Assembly: GCA_026710945.1 (NCBI GenBank)
Contig: JAPOQA010000003.1
Location: 1-55,345 of the forward strand
Reading direction: 5' to 3'
Origin: Chloroflexota bacterium
GTDB taxonomy: Bacteria > Chloroflexota > UBA11872 > VXOZ01
DNA: 55,345 nt
Both the position numbers and the translations under genes were made by a program. Below, piece by piece: positions 25,953 to 34,953 of this stretch; the stretch's first letter is position 1; each line of letters starts with the position of its first letter. Under the pieces are notes generated by a model. It searched no databases and was not told where the DNA came from. It saw only the letters and a program-made list of their open reading frames with translations.

Positions 25953-26348
25953 TCAACATGCGCATGTGACTCCGGTTTCCGTGCAGGCCGCCTCGCCGTG
26001 GGTTGCGTAGCCATCACGTTTCCACCAATCGAGCCCGCCGATCAGTTCGCGCACCTGGAAGCCAAGCTCCAGGAGTTTCAGCGCCGTCTTGGTGGAAGCA
26101 TTGCAGCCAATCCCGTCACAGTAGCAGACATAGGTTTGTGACTTGTCGAGCGCCGCGGTTGATTCGGAGCTGATTTGCCGGTGGGGAAGGCTGATTGCGC
26201 CGGGGATATGCTCGGTGGCATAGGCACTGGCAGCGCGGCCGTCCACAACAACGATGCGATCGTCTCGTCCCATAGCCTCGTAGAGGTCCGCCGAGTCCAT
26301 TTCGTAGGCGAGTTTGGCCTGGTAGTATGCGATCTGACTGATTCCCAT
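25953..26348 (-). CDS. Rhodanese-like domain protein
   Basis: A 131-residue single rhodanese domain: VVVDGRAASAYATEHIPGAI (residues 33-52) is the family entry motif. The active-site loop begins at Cys77 in YVCYCDGIGCNAS, and GLDWWKRDGY is the closing motif. Rhodaneses carry sulfur as a persulfide on the loop Cys. The loop lacks the usual closing Arg and has a second Cys (82), and the tail ends in TCAC, so there are several extra cysteines. It lies 30 bp downstream (minus strand) of the DciA-like gene and may be co-transcribed with it. Confidence 0.88.
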   Translation of the reverse strand: MGISQIAYYQAKLAYEMDSADLYEAMGRDDRIVVVDGRAASAYATEHIPGAISLPHRQISSESTAALDKSQTYVCYCDGIGCNASTKTALKLLELGFQVRELIGGLDWWKRDGYATHGEAACTETGVTCAC

Positions 26349-26378
26349 CTCGTTCTTCCCGGGTGATGCGGCGCTTAT

Positions 26379-26972
26379 CTACTTACCGGATTGCTGCGTG
26401 CTCTCCGCCTGGCATAGCGGGCAAGCTCCCGGTTCGCTCAACCGGGTGCCACACTGCTCGCAGCGGTGAAGACCCCCCTCCTCCGTTGCTTCCAAGCGGG
26501 CGACGGCTTGTTGGCGCACGGCAGGGTCTGCGATGAGCTCGATGGCCTGGCGCAGGCGGCGTTGGCGGTCGGTGTCGTCGTCCGTGGCGGCGGGCGGGCG
26601 CGGCGTTTTTCTATTCGGCTGGGGAAGTGAACCCGGCGTAGCGCGGGGGGCAGGCCGTTGGCCGCGCACGCGGAATTCGAGTTTGCTCACGAGCGGTCGG
26701 CCCATGCTCTTGTTCAGATCGCGCATGAGCTGGGGCGTGCGCATGTGCAGTTCGTGGATGGCGGCCGAAGAAGGGGCTTCCACGACCAGGACGCCGCGTA
26801 GGAAGCGGACGGGACGCGCAGCACGGGCATGAAGGGGTAATTCCGCCGCCACAGCACGCCAGGCGGCGAACGCCGCGGCGCGCTTGAGCTGCTCGGAGAT
26901 GCCAAGCTCTTCGATGGTGCCGGGCAGGATGTCCTTCAGCGACTTAAACACACGCAGTCCTTCCTCCCACAT
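26379..26972 (-). CDS. DUF721 (DciA-like) protein with C-terminal zinc ribbon
   Basis: A 197-residue protein. The N-terminal DUF721 region (about residues 1-105) has WRAVAAELPLHARAARPVRF and the block VLVVEAPSSAAIHELHM. A Pro/Arg-rich linker follows, and the C-terminus has a four-cysteine pattern CEQCG...GACPLC (about residues 172-188) that probably binds zinc. DUF721 includes DciA, which loads the replicative helicase in many bacteria; a replication role is therefore inferred from family. Upstream is a repeat-containing gap, downstream a rhodanese gene. Confidence 0.85.
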   Translation of the reverse strand: MWEEGLRVFKSLKDILPGTIEELGISEQLKRAAAFAAWRAVAAELPLHARAARPVRFLRGVLVVEAPSSAAIHELHMRTPQLMRDLNKSMGRPLVSKLEFRVRGQRPAPRATPGSLPQPNRKTPRPPAATDDDTDRQRRLRQAIELIADPAVRQQAVARLEATEEGGLHRCEQCGTRLSEPGACPLCQAESTQQSGK

Positions 26973-27590
26973 AAGCCTAGCATAGTCTCGAGTGAGCTTT
27001 GACGGGCTCTCCCATTGGCGTTAGAGTTCCCATCTTTTGAGGAGACCTCTGCACAACCCTTGCCGCAGCGAGGAAGTCCCTTCGCCGTCCTCGGCGTAGC
27101 GATGCGGCAAGGCATGGCTAGTGGGCGGCGAAATGCCAAAACATCGACACAACGCGCGTATGTTCGCGTCCGGTAGCCGCGCCAGAGCGACGAATTCACG
27201 CGTAGCATCCGCAGCAGTCCTCTCCTTTCCAGGCATGAGGCGCCACCTTCTTTACTCAAGAAGAGTGCCCTAATGTGTAAAGTATGTCTGCGCACACCCG
27301 TTAAGTATCTCCCAGGTTTATACAAGAGGACCGGGGTGAGGGGGAATCTTCCGCGGATTCCGCCCAATTCCCTTGTGGCCGTCAGAGCGACGAACGTGTC
27401 CCCTCTGGATTCTGCGACGGCACTAATGGGACGAGTATTGACCATCCAGTCCGTAATTCGACACTTCGGTTATCCTGCACTGTGCTAGCTAATTTGCTCA
27501 ACACAGGCAGGCCCAACACGTACGGCTGCACCGCCACGTCCGTTACACTGAAGTGAGACTCTCCATGGCACAGCAGAGGAGACGGCGCCT
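26973..27590. other. Intergenic stretch with a GGAGACC-type repeat
   Basis: About 620 bp. GAGGAGACCTCTGCACAACC at about 27038, followed by CTTGCCGCAGCGAGGAAGTC, matches the start of the repeat at about 7147. The remainder has short unsupported frames. The deacetylase promoter should lie near the right end. Confidence 0.55.
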
Positions 27591-28403
27591 GTGAGGATCC
27601 CGATTACGATGTCGCACGGCACCGATCAAATCCCAGGCCAGCGCAACCCGCTGGCCAAAGAACATTTCGCGCAGCTCGTTGCTATCGCCCACGAACTGGG
27701 ATTCCAATCCATCAGCTACGATGACCTGGCAGCATGGCTGTGGCACGGCGGCACTTTGCCGGAGCGTCCCATTATGTTCGACTTCGACCATCCGATGAAG
27801 TCCATGCGCCATGAGGTGTTCCCGGTGCTGGACGAATATGGATACACGGCAAACCTCTTCATCAACACCGGTCTGATGGACGACATGTACCAAGCAGGCG
27901 TGCCGGACGGTGCCGAGCGGCGATACTTACTCTGGGAAGAGGCCGGCGAACTGGCCGAGGCCGGCTGGCAGATCGGCGCGCACACGGTTACGCATCCAAA
28001 TTTGTCTGAGCTCAGTCTGTTAGATCCCACCGGCGAGAAGCTGAGCGCCGAGCTGGAAAAGTGCGACGCGACGATTGAAAAACACCTCGGCATCACGCCG
28101 CAGGACTTTGCATTTACCGGCACGAGTTGGAGCAGCAGCGCGGAACGTGAAGTGAAGGCGCGCTATCGCTTTGGTCGCTTGTGGATTGTCGGAGCGGAGT
28201 ACCAGGTGGACGGCAAGAAGACCCGTTACGCGGACCTGGCCGGTGTGCCCGGAGCAGACGAGCCTGACGGCGGCCCGCCCCACGCCGCGCGCTACATCAC
28301 GCGCCATGCCGATCCCTACCGCCTACCGTCTATGGAGATCAACGCGCTCATTTTCGCGCCCGCAGCCTTTCGCCGCTATTTGGAGGGTGCTTGGGAAGCC
28401 TAG
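27591..28403 (+). CDS. Polysaccharide deacetylase (NodB-like) family protein
   Basis: A 270-residue protein starting at a GTG with GAGGAG upstream. The NodB fold is seen in PITMSHGTDQ, the metal-site block IMFDFDHP (residues 61-68, where most family members have FDDG) and the two metal His in GAHTVTHPNLS (131 and 135). Such enzymes remove N- or O-acetyl groups from polysaccharides. No leader or membrane anchor is visible, so the substrate may be intracellular or the family member may have another role. The Asp-Phe-Asp-His variant suggests a subgroup of its own. Confidence 0.82.
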   Translation: MRIPITMSHGTDQIPGQRNPLAKEHFAQLVAIAHELGFQSISYDDLAAWLWHGGTLPERPIMFDFDHPMKSMRHEVFPVLDEYGYTANLFINTGLMDDMYQAGVPDGAERRYLLWEEAGELAEAGWQIGAHTVTHPNLSELSLLDPTGEKLSAELEKCDATIEKHLGITPQDFAFTGTSWSSSAEREVKARYRFGRLWIVGAEYQVDGKKTRYADLAGVPGADEPDGGPPHAARYITRHADPYRLPSMEINALIFAPAAFRRYLEGAWEA

Positions 28404-28550
28404 CAGGCGTTGTCAGCAACGTGTTGCACCAGCGCAGTCACCGACTGCGCTTCGGCTATACGCTCCTGCCCCGCCGTACGCCCCTATATGGTCTGACGAC
28501 ATCAAGTAGCAGGAGTGCGGGAAAGGAGAGAGCTACTTCACAGTGTGCCG

Positions 28551-29837
28551 TTAGCCTGCGCGGTGCACCGGCGCTTGCGTATTTGAGAGTTTCTCCAGCA
28601 ACCTTGCGCCGGTTTGGCCTGCATCGTATTGCTGCAACGTGCGGGCGAGCACCGCAGCCTTCTTGTGCACATCTGCTGATCTCAGCGTCGTCTCGATCGC
28701 CCCGCGCAGCGCCGCGCTCGAGGCACGTGCAGGGTCAACCGCAGTACCGACCCCGAGCCACTGGACGCGCTGGGCATTGTCGGGCTGGTCGTCCGCAAAA
28801 GGCACAACCACCGCCGGCTTGCCGTGCAGCAGCGCACCCATAGTCGAGCTCAAGCCGCCGTGGTGCACCACGACCTGCGCTTTCGGAATGATGATGCTGT
28901 TCGGCACGAACCGTTCAACGCGTACGTTGCCCGGCGGTGTGGGTAGGTCGGAGAGATTGCCGCCGGTGGTCACCACCACGTCGGCATCAAGTCCCCCCGC
29001 TGCTTCAAAGAGCGTAGCGAAGAACGCTGACTGGTAGATGCTCTGCACTGTGCCGATGGTGGCGTACACAAGCGGTCGCTCGCCGGGCAAGGCCTCCAGC
29101 CACGCCGGCACTGCATAGTCGCGCGGGCGGTCCCAGAGAGACGGACCGACAAAGTGCACCGTGGGCGGCCAGTCCTGCCGAGGGTATTCGAACTCCCACG
29201 GCATTAATGCGAGCACTACGTACGGCGAAATGGTGCTCTTAAGGTAGCTGTCGCGGACGGGCGGCAAGCCGAATTCGGCGCGAATTTCGTTGAACTGGCG
29301 GTCGTGCCGACGCGCCACGATGCGGAAGAGCGACCAGAACAGCGGCGTCGCGCAGCGCTGGAGCAGGTTGGGAGGGTAGGGTAGCCGGATTCCGTAGGGA
29401 TGCGCGCCTTCGCCCTCAAGCAGCCCGGGCGCCACCGTCGTCGTAGCCCACGGCAGGCCGGTGATGTCTGCCACGATGCCGGCGAGATGCGTGAAGCCAT
29501 CGAAGACAAGCACGTCCGGTTGCCACGACGTTACGGCGTCCAATACTTCACGGGCAGCGGTGGCGGCAAACGAGTAGAAGACCTCGCGAATCATGTAGTC
29601 TAAGCGTCGCTTGCCGCGCAGCCGTCCCAGCTCCGGCCAGCGCCTGAGCGCTTCTTCCGCTGTAATTGCCGGCCCCACCGGGAAGAACTGAGTTGCCAAT
29701 GGCGCTACCGTCCCCTCCATGCTCGGACCGGTAGCGTAGCCTACCGCGTGCCCGCGTTCACGCAACGCTTGCACAATGGGGAGCGTGGGATTTATGTGCC
29801 CGGAAGCCGGTATGGCGGCAAACAGAAAGCGAGCCAC
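28551..29837 (-). CDS. UGT/MGT-type glycosyltransferase (GT1 family)
   Basis: A 428-residue GT-B glycosyltransferase. The N-terminus FLFAAIPASGHINPTLPIVQ carries the conserved acceptor-side HINP. The C-terminal donor motif is VVVHHGGLSSTMGALLHGKP followed by VPFADDQPDNA, the signature used to bind a nucleotide sugar. Relatives glycosylate macrolides, sterols, carotenoids or lipids; acceptor and donor are unknown here. It is transcribed divergently from murD with about 270 bp between. No biosynthetic partner genes are adjacent. Confidence 0.9.
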   Translation of the reverse strand: MARFLFAAIPASGHINPTLPIVQALRERGHAVGYATGPSMEGTVAPLATQFFPVGPAITAEEALRRWPELGRLRGKRRLDYMIREVFYSFAATAAREVLDAVTSWQPDVLVFDGFTHLAGIVADITGLPWATTTVAPGLLEGEGAHPYGIRLPYPPNLLQRCATPLFWSLFRIVARRHDRQFNEIRAEFGLPPVRDSYLKSTISPYVVLALMPWEFEYPRQDWPPTVHFVGPSLWDRPRDYAVPAWLEALPGERPLVYATIGTVQSIYQSAFFATLFEAAGGLDADVVVTTGGNLSDLPTPPGNVRVERFVPNSIIIPKAQVVVHHGGLSSTMGALLHGKPAVVVPFADDQPDNAQRVQWLGVGTAVDPARASSAALRGAIETTLRSADVHKKAAVLARTLQQYDAGQTGARLLEKLSNTQAPVHRAG

Positions 29838-30106
29838 TCTATTTCAATTCACGTCTACAGCAGTCGCGTGGGCGGCTGCAACGAAACTCTCGCGGATAGC
29901 GGGACGAAACGACCATAGTACAATGGTAGCAAAGGCGTCGGTTGGCAGGGCCGGTTTACCGATCATACTCGGGTCAACGGCAGCGAGAGGTGTGCAGGAC
30001 CCAGATGGCGCGCGGGCTGCAAGCCGTTTCTACGTGACCTCACTCACGGCATACGGGCCCGTCTGCGGTGATCGTGACAGCATTCTGCTGTTTATGTGTG
30101 AGTAGC

Positions 30107-31459
30107 ATGAATCCCACTATCCAGAACGATAGAACACGCGGCGGCAGAGAAGACCTCTCCGGCTGTCGGGTCGTGGTCATGGGCCTCGGTCTGCATGGCG
30201 GCGGTGTTGGCGTCGTGCAATATCTGGCGGCACAGGGAGCTGCGGTAACGGTTACAGACTTACGGGACGCGGAGACGTTACGTCCCTCGTTGGCGGAGTT
30301 GGAGGGTCTGTCGCTTCGCTACGTCCTGGGACGTCACGAGGAGGATGACTTCCAGCGCGCCGACCTGGTCATTCGCAATCCCGCCGTACCGCTGGATTCA
30401 CCATACCTGGCCGTGGCGCGCAAGGCCGGTGCGCGGATCGAGATGGAGAGCAGTCTTTTCATACGCGCATGTCCCAGCCCGCACATTGCGGGCATTACCG
30501 GCACCAAGGGCAAGACCACGACTACGGTGCTGCTCTCCCAGATGCTGGCCGCGGCCGGATGTCACGTGGTTACGGCCGGCAATCTGCGCGTCTCGATGCT
30601 GAGCCAACTTGCGGACATTAGCGAGGAAACGCGAGTGGTGCTGGAGCTATCCAGTTGGCAGTTGGAAGCCTTCGTGCCCCATGCGTACAGTCCGCCGCTG
30701 GCCGTGGTGACAAACGTACTGCCCGACCACCTGAATCGCTATGCGGGTATGGACGACTATGCGGCTGCCAAAGAGATCAATGTCCAATTTCAACACGCGG
30801 ATGACACCGCCGTCCTCAATCTTCGCAATGCCTACACGCGGCAGATGGGCGAGCGGGCGCCTGGACGCGTGACGTGGTTTACCGCCCAAGATTCCATACC
30901 GGGTGAAGCAGATTCCCCGCTGTGGGGCGCACACTTGCGGGAAAACCTGGCTGCGGCATCGGCTGCCGCGCGGGTATGGGGTGTGGACGATACCGCGATC
31001 GCGGCGGCGGTGCAGCGCTTTACCGGTGTGCCGCATCGGCAGGAATTGGTGCGAGAGTGGCGCGGCATCCGCTTTATAAACGACACCACCGCCACCATGC
31101 CCACCGCTACGGTTGCGTGCATCGAGACCATTCCCGGCCCGAAGGTACTCCTGCTGGGCGGCGCGGACAAACAGCTCGACTTTGCGGGGCTGGCGCAGTC
31201 GCTGCATGCCCATAGAGAGATGATCCGGGGTATTGTGCTCTTGGAAGGCAGCGCCACGGACCGATTGGTGGCGGAGTTGCCACTGCCTGTCGCAGGCCGT
31301 TATACAGACATGGATGAAGCGCTTACACAGGCCGTCGCGCTGGCCCGCGCCGGAGACGCGGTGATCCTCTCACCGGGCTGCGCCTCATTCGGCATGTTCC
31401 AGCACGAATTCGAACGCGGCGAGGCTTTCCGTAGGTGGGTCGCCGCTTTGCCCAAATAA
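30107..31459 (+). CDS. murD: UDP-N-acetylmuramoyl-L-alanine:D-glutamate ligase (MurD)
   Basis: A 450-residue cytoplasmic ligase that adds D-Glu to UDP-MurNAc-L-Ala in peptidoglycan synthesis. The N-terminal domain is Rossmann-like with VVVMGLGLHGGG (residues 22-33). The central ATP-binding loop is GITGTKGKTTTT (129-140). VTNVLPDHLNRY and the C-terminal GGADKQLDF complete the Mur ligase pattern. The frame is open from a GTG at 30068, but family length favours the ATG at 30107. No other cell-wall gene is adjacent, murE being about 26 kb away on the same strand. Confidence 0.94.
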   Translation: MNPTIQNDRTRGGREDLSGCRVVVMGLGLHGGGVGVVQYLAAQGAAVTVTDLRDAETLRPSLAELEGLSLRYVLGRHEEDDFQRADLVIRNPAVPLDSPYLAVARKAGARIEMESSLFIRACPSPHIAGITGTKGKTTTTVLLSQMLAAAGCHVVTAGNLRVSMLSQLADISEETRVVLELSSWQLEAFVPHAYSPPLAVVTNVLPDHLNRYAGMDDYAAAKEINVQFQHADDTAVLNLRNAYTRQMGERAPGRVTWFTAQDSIPGEADSPLWGAHLRENLAAASAAARVWGVDDTAIAAAVQRFTGVPHRQELVREWRGIRFINDTTATMPTATVACIETIPGPKVLLLGGADKQLDFAGLAQSLHAHREMIRGIVLLEGSATDRLVAELPLPVAGRYTDMDEALTQAVALARAGDAVILSPGCASFGMFQHEFERGEAFRRWVAALPK

Positions 31460-31663
31460 TCCTCAGTGGGGAACTATATACCTCACTAGCCACACGTATA
31501 AAGGGTACTGGGTCATTAGCCTAACGATAGAAGCAGACCGGACAATTTAACCCACTAGGGACAAAAAAGGTGTCCATATAACGGGTGGTTTTTGGTACTT
31601 GGAGAGAAAATGGAGGTCGGCAAGGGAGATACAACCTGGGACGTGATGTGACAGGAGTAGGTG

Positions 31664-31897
31664 ATGAAGAAAGTAATGGTTGAGGCATTTGAGTGCTTGA
31701 TAGGAACAACGCGGTCAAGTGTCCGGTGGCAGTGTCAAGTTGGAATAGACTATGAAACAGGGAGGGTTAGTTCAAGAGAAGAGCGGGATGCTGCCATTCG
31801 GGAGGCTGCGAGGGTAGCAAGTGTCAATGGTGGGGAGACACGCACCGACGCTTTGGCAAGGATAGTGGGGATACTCATTCTTGAAAGAGAAGAGTAA
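31664..31897 (+). CDS. Small hypothetical protein
   Basis: A 77-residue protein, MKKVMVEAFECLIGTTRSSV at the start and ALARIVGILILEREE at the end. It has no recognised family. AGGAG (31653-31657), six bases before the ATG at 31664, supports translation. It begins an AT-richer stretch of unknown genes that runs to about 33.2 kb. Composition and lack of relatives known to me suggest accessory DNA. Confidence 0.6.
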   Translation: MKKVMVEAFECLIGTTRSSVRWQCQVGIDYETGRVSSREERDAAIREAARVASVNGGETRTDALARIVGILILEREE

Positions 31898-32280
31898 GAT
31901 TCAAGTCTAAGGAGTAGGGCAATGGCGAAAGAGCAAGGCCAGGAACATATAAATCGGGCGCCGTCTCAGTGGCTCATCTGAACGATGTCCAGCGGTTTTC
32001 CGCGCACGTTAAAGAGGCTGCCTGACGCAAGGTCGCCGTGCGTTTCGCAGCGGTTCGCCCTAAAGAATGGTCGCTATTGAGCAAAGAATGCGAAGCTCCC
32101 GTAAGATCGTTCCAAGACGACGCAGGCACCCGCATACGTCAAAGTGGCATGGTTCGTGCACAATTCATGGAGGCGAGGGCCAACGCAGTGGTGTCGTGAA
32201 GGAACATCGGGCTAACCCTGATTGGCAGGAGCATCCCCGTCTATTATGATAAGAATCGAATAATCCTCGATAGGAGAAAG
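31898..32280. other. Gap with short frames and a possible decayed gene fragment
   Basis: AAGGAG at about 31910 precedes an ATG (31922) that opens only 19 codons. On the minus strand, about 31978-32070 reads RANRCETHGDLASGSLFNVR and then GKPLDIVQMSH and a stop, which looks like a real protein C-terminus but has no upstream continuation. No intact gene is seen. Confidence 0.4.
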
Positions 32281-32481
32281 GTGCTGCGCATGGGCAAGAA
32301 AGAAAATAGCTCCGCGCTCAAGCTTCATGCTGACGGAAACGGTGGCATCTACTTCGACCCGGAAGACATACTAAACGACCCCGAAATCCAGCGGAAAGCA
32401 GAGGAATTTTCTGCCATTCTGCGAGAGATGTCACGTGAGAAGGCCTCCAACACAGATTCTGCCAAGGAAACTGATGAGTAA
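32281..32481 (+). CDS. Small acidic hypothetical protein, first gene of a two-gene unit
   Basis: A 66-residue soluble protein beginning with GTG (32281) four bases after AGGAGAAAG, or with the ATG at 32290. It contains GNGGIYFDPEDILNDPEIQR, a charged helical region and an acidic tail. No family is recognised. The next gene starts directly after its TAA stop, so both are on one message. Because the partner is a membrane protein, this may be a soluble regulator or immunity-type partner; that is inference. Confidence 0.6.
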   Translation: MLRMGKKENSSALKLHADGNGGIYFDPEDILNDPEIQRKAEEFSAILREMSREKASNTDSAKETDE

Positions 32482-33153
32482 GTGATCTGGGGCATAGCTC
32501 TCTATCCTACCGTTATTGGATATCTCTTTCTGCGGCAATGGAACTATACTCGATTCGAGATTCCACACGACTCCGGCTACCACGTGCTCTTCAAGTCCAT
32601 CACTGCTGGAATGATCCTATTTCCAGTTCCCTATCTGATCGCAACGAGTTGCGCCCACTTCTTTCCCTCGTTTTATCCGCTCGTGGTCTGGAACACGTTC
32701 GTGCCTTTCGATTACGTGGGAACACTCGTAATGGTTTTCTTCTTGGCATTCGCAGGTACCAGGTTCTTGAATAGAACCCCGTGGTTCAACGCAAACACAT
32801 GCCTGCGCAGGACGATACGAGAAAGAGGGGATCTCATCGGCAATCTAATGGTGGATACTGCAGCGTCCAAGGAATTCGTTGAGATTTCGCTAAAGAACAG
32901 GAAGTCATACATTGGCATTCCGATCTATTGGAACAACGCAGCAGGTAAGCACATTGAACTCATGCCGTACTGGAGTGGCTATCGGCAAGAAGACACGCAG
33001 CAACTCAGAATAACGACAGACTACTTTCCCGCGGTCACGGAACACAAAGAAAGGGACATTCGATTGGTCATTCCTTCATCCGAGATAGTTTCTGCCAGAC
33101 CCTTTAACCACGGTCTTTACAGGAGGTTCCAGCAGGCAGCCACCCTAGAGTGA
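32482..33153 (+). CDS. Hypothetical membrane protein with C-terminal soluble domain
   Basis: A 223-residue protein starting with GTG immediately after the upstream stop codon. The first 100 residues contain three hydrophobic segments (about 1-18, 35-60 and 77-95). The C-terminal half is soluble and beta-rich with KNRKSYIGIPIYWNN and ELMPYWSGYR. Such a layout occurs in several uncharacterised membrane-protein families, and I do not assign one. It is translationally coupled to the 66-residue protein before it and is AT-richer than core genes. Confidence 0.65.
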   Translation: MIWGIALYPTVIGYLFLRQWNYTRFEIPHDSGYHVLFKSITAGMILFPVPYLIATSCAHFFPSFYPLVVWNTFVPFDYVGTLVMVFFLAFAGTRFLNRTPWFNANTCLRRTIRERGDLIGNLMVDTAASKEFVEISLKNRKSYIGIPIYWNNAAGKHIELMPYWSGYRQEDTQQLRITTDYFPAVTEHKERDIRLVIPSSEIVSARPFNHGLYRRFQQAATLE

Positions 33154-33251
33154 GCCATTAGGGGATTGGGGCTTGTAACATTTCACGCTCCCTTCTCCTG
33201 AGGCTGCGATTCTTACCTGCCTAGTCTTACCACGCGGGAAATGAGGAAACC

Positions 33252-34460
33252 ATGACCGTCATCACCGGCTATGATCACTTTGGCGGTATCCACCCGGAAA
33301 CTGCCACTATTGCTAACTGCCTGGGCTGTCTCGGCGTGGAGAATCCGGCCACCGGCAAACCGTTCAGCGAGGCTATGCTCTTTGGCATCGCGGGGGGCTT
33401 GGGGGCATGCTACATCCTGTGGGAGTTCAAAGAGTACAATCGCCCGGTCGTCGTGTTCGGATTTCAAAACACATTCAACTACCCGGTCCGGTATGTGACA
33501 AAGCTCTGCGAGCGGCTCAATGTCACGCCTGAGTTTCATGAGACCGGCGGGATGAAGAAGGCGAGAGCAACTCTCGATGACGCTCTGGCAGCCAATCGAC
33601 CCGCGATTCTTTGGTTGGAACGGGAGCTGCTCGACTACTACAACCGCGACCCCGGCGACACCGGCTGGTTTAGCTGGGTTGTGACCGCCTGCGGCTACGA
33701 TCCGAGCGCCGACGTGTACACGATAGACGATACGGGTGCGCGGCCGTTTACGGTGCCAAGCGCTTCCCTCACCGCCTCCCGCCAGCGCATTCCATCGTTT
33801 AAGAATCGCCTCTTGCTTCTTTCGCCAATGGAATCAATGGACCTACCGGCGGCCATTAGAGAAGGTATTCAAGGGAATATAGAATACCTGGGTTCGAAGT
33901 CAACCTCGTTTGCGCTGCCAACGCTGCGCAAGTGGGCGCGCATGCTCACGGATACCAAGAACGCGAAGGGCTGGCCCACCGTATTTGCGGAAGGCAAGTG
34001 TCTCTTCTCCGGTCTGGCCTCGGTCTACGAGGGGATCATGCATGAAGGCAGCGACGGCACCGCCCTGCGCGGCATGTACGCCGACTTTCTCGCAGAAGCC
34101 GCGGTGATTTTGGAGTCTCCGGCGCTCGATGAGGCTGCATCCGCATACCGTGCGCTAGGCGCAAAGTGGGAGGCGCTGGCGGAGATGACGCTCGACCCGG
34201 CAGTAGAGCCCTTTGCTGCCGCCCGCGCGATTCTCGATGGGCGTGAAACTGCCATTAAGACAGGCGGCGACGACCAGGCCGATGCAATTGTCGGACTCGG
34301 TAAGGAGTTTGAAGCTATGCGCCCTGCCCTGGACGCCGACTTTCCACGTGACGAGGCCTGGATCGGCGACCTCTTTGCGCGCATGCAGAGTCAACTTAAC
34401 GACATCTATGCTCATGAGATGGCCGCACTAGACTTACTGCGGTCCTCATTGGACGGGTGA
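33252..34460 (+). CDS. BtrH N-terminal domain protein (with DUF4872-like C-terminus)
   Basis: A 402-residue cytoplasmic protein. The N-terminus HFGGIHPETATIANCLGCLG, then EAMLFGIAGGLGACYILWEF, matches the butirosin-biosynthesis protein H N-terminal domain, which in butirosin synthesis is an acyl-transfer enzyme and is related to papain-like folds. The Cys in NCLG and a following His/Asp could be catalytic. The C-terminal part (about residue 200 onward) looks like the DUF4872-type helical domain. No aminoglycoside or peptide biosynthesis genes flank it, so its partner and substrate are unknown. The ATG at 33252 follows GAGGAAACC. Confidence 0.75.
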   Translation: MTVITGYDHFGGIHPETATIANCLGCLGVENPATGKPFSEAMLFGIAGGLGACYILWEFKEYNRPVVVFGFQNTFNYPVRYVTKLCERLNVTPEFHETGGMKKARATLDDALAANRPAILWLERELLDYYNRDPGDTGWFSWVVTACGYDPSADVYTIDDTGARPFTVPSASLTASRQRIPSFKNRLLLLSPMESMDLPAAIREGIQGNIEYLGSKSTSFALPTLRKWARMLTDTKNAKGWPTVFAEGKCLFSGLASVYEGIMHEGSDGTALRGMYADFLAEAAVILESPALDEAASAYRALGAKWEALAEMTLDPAVEPFAAARAILDGRETAIKTGGDDQADAIVGLGKEFEAMRPALDADFPRDEAWIGDLFARMQSQLNDIYAHEMAALDLLRSSLDG

Positions 34461-34953
34461 CCCGCGCGTTAACCTTCTCAACCAGGCAGACCCTTGCATC
34501 GCATTGGCCTCGGCGCGAGGGTTGCACTCTCCCTGAGGAGACCCTTGCGAAACCTAAGGGGAAGCAATAGCGTTCCCTCTCCCGCGCCGGGAGTGGGCGA
34601 GAGCCTGCCCCGTACGTGATACGGGGGTGAGGGTGGATCTCCTGAAATCTCTCTATATAGGCACAGCGATTCTGCCCTGATACATCTTGACACTACTCAG
34701 CGTAAAGGGCCATTGTAGCAAAAAGACCCCCTCACCCCGACCCTCTCCCCCCGGAGAGGGAGTGCCCCTGTTTGAAGTGAGGTTATGCAAAGGTCTCCAG
34801 GAGAGGGAGTGCCCCTGCTTGAAAGTGGGCTTATGCAAGGGTCTCCGAGAGAGAGTCGGTGTGGGTAGTCTTGGACAGTTCAACTCCCTCCTCGGCGTGG
34901 GAACTGCAATGTTCTCCACCCGGGAGCAGCATCCCGAAGTTTCCCAGCATCGC
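34461..34953. repeat. Cluster of GGAGACC-type repeats
   Basis: The left-type end GGAGACCCTTGCGAAACC is near 34537, the CCCCGTACGTGATACGGGGG stem near 34608. Right-type ends TTATGCAAAGGTCTCC (34783-34798) and TTATGCAAGGGTCTCC (34831-34846) each follow GAGAGGGAGTGCCCCTG, making two tandem half-elements about 48 bp apart. No gene is visible. Confidence 0.75.
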
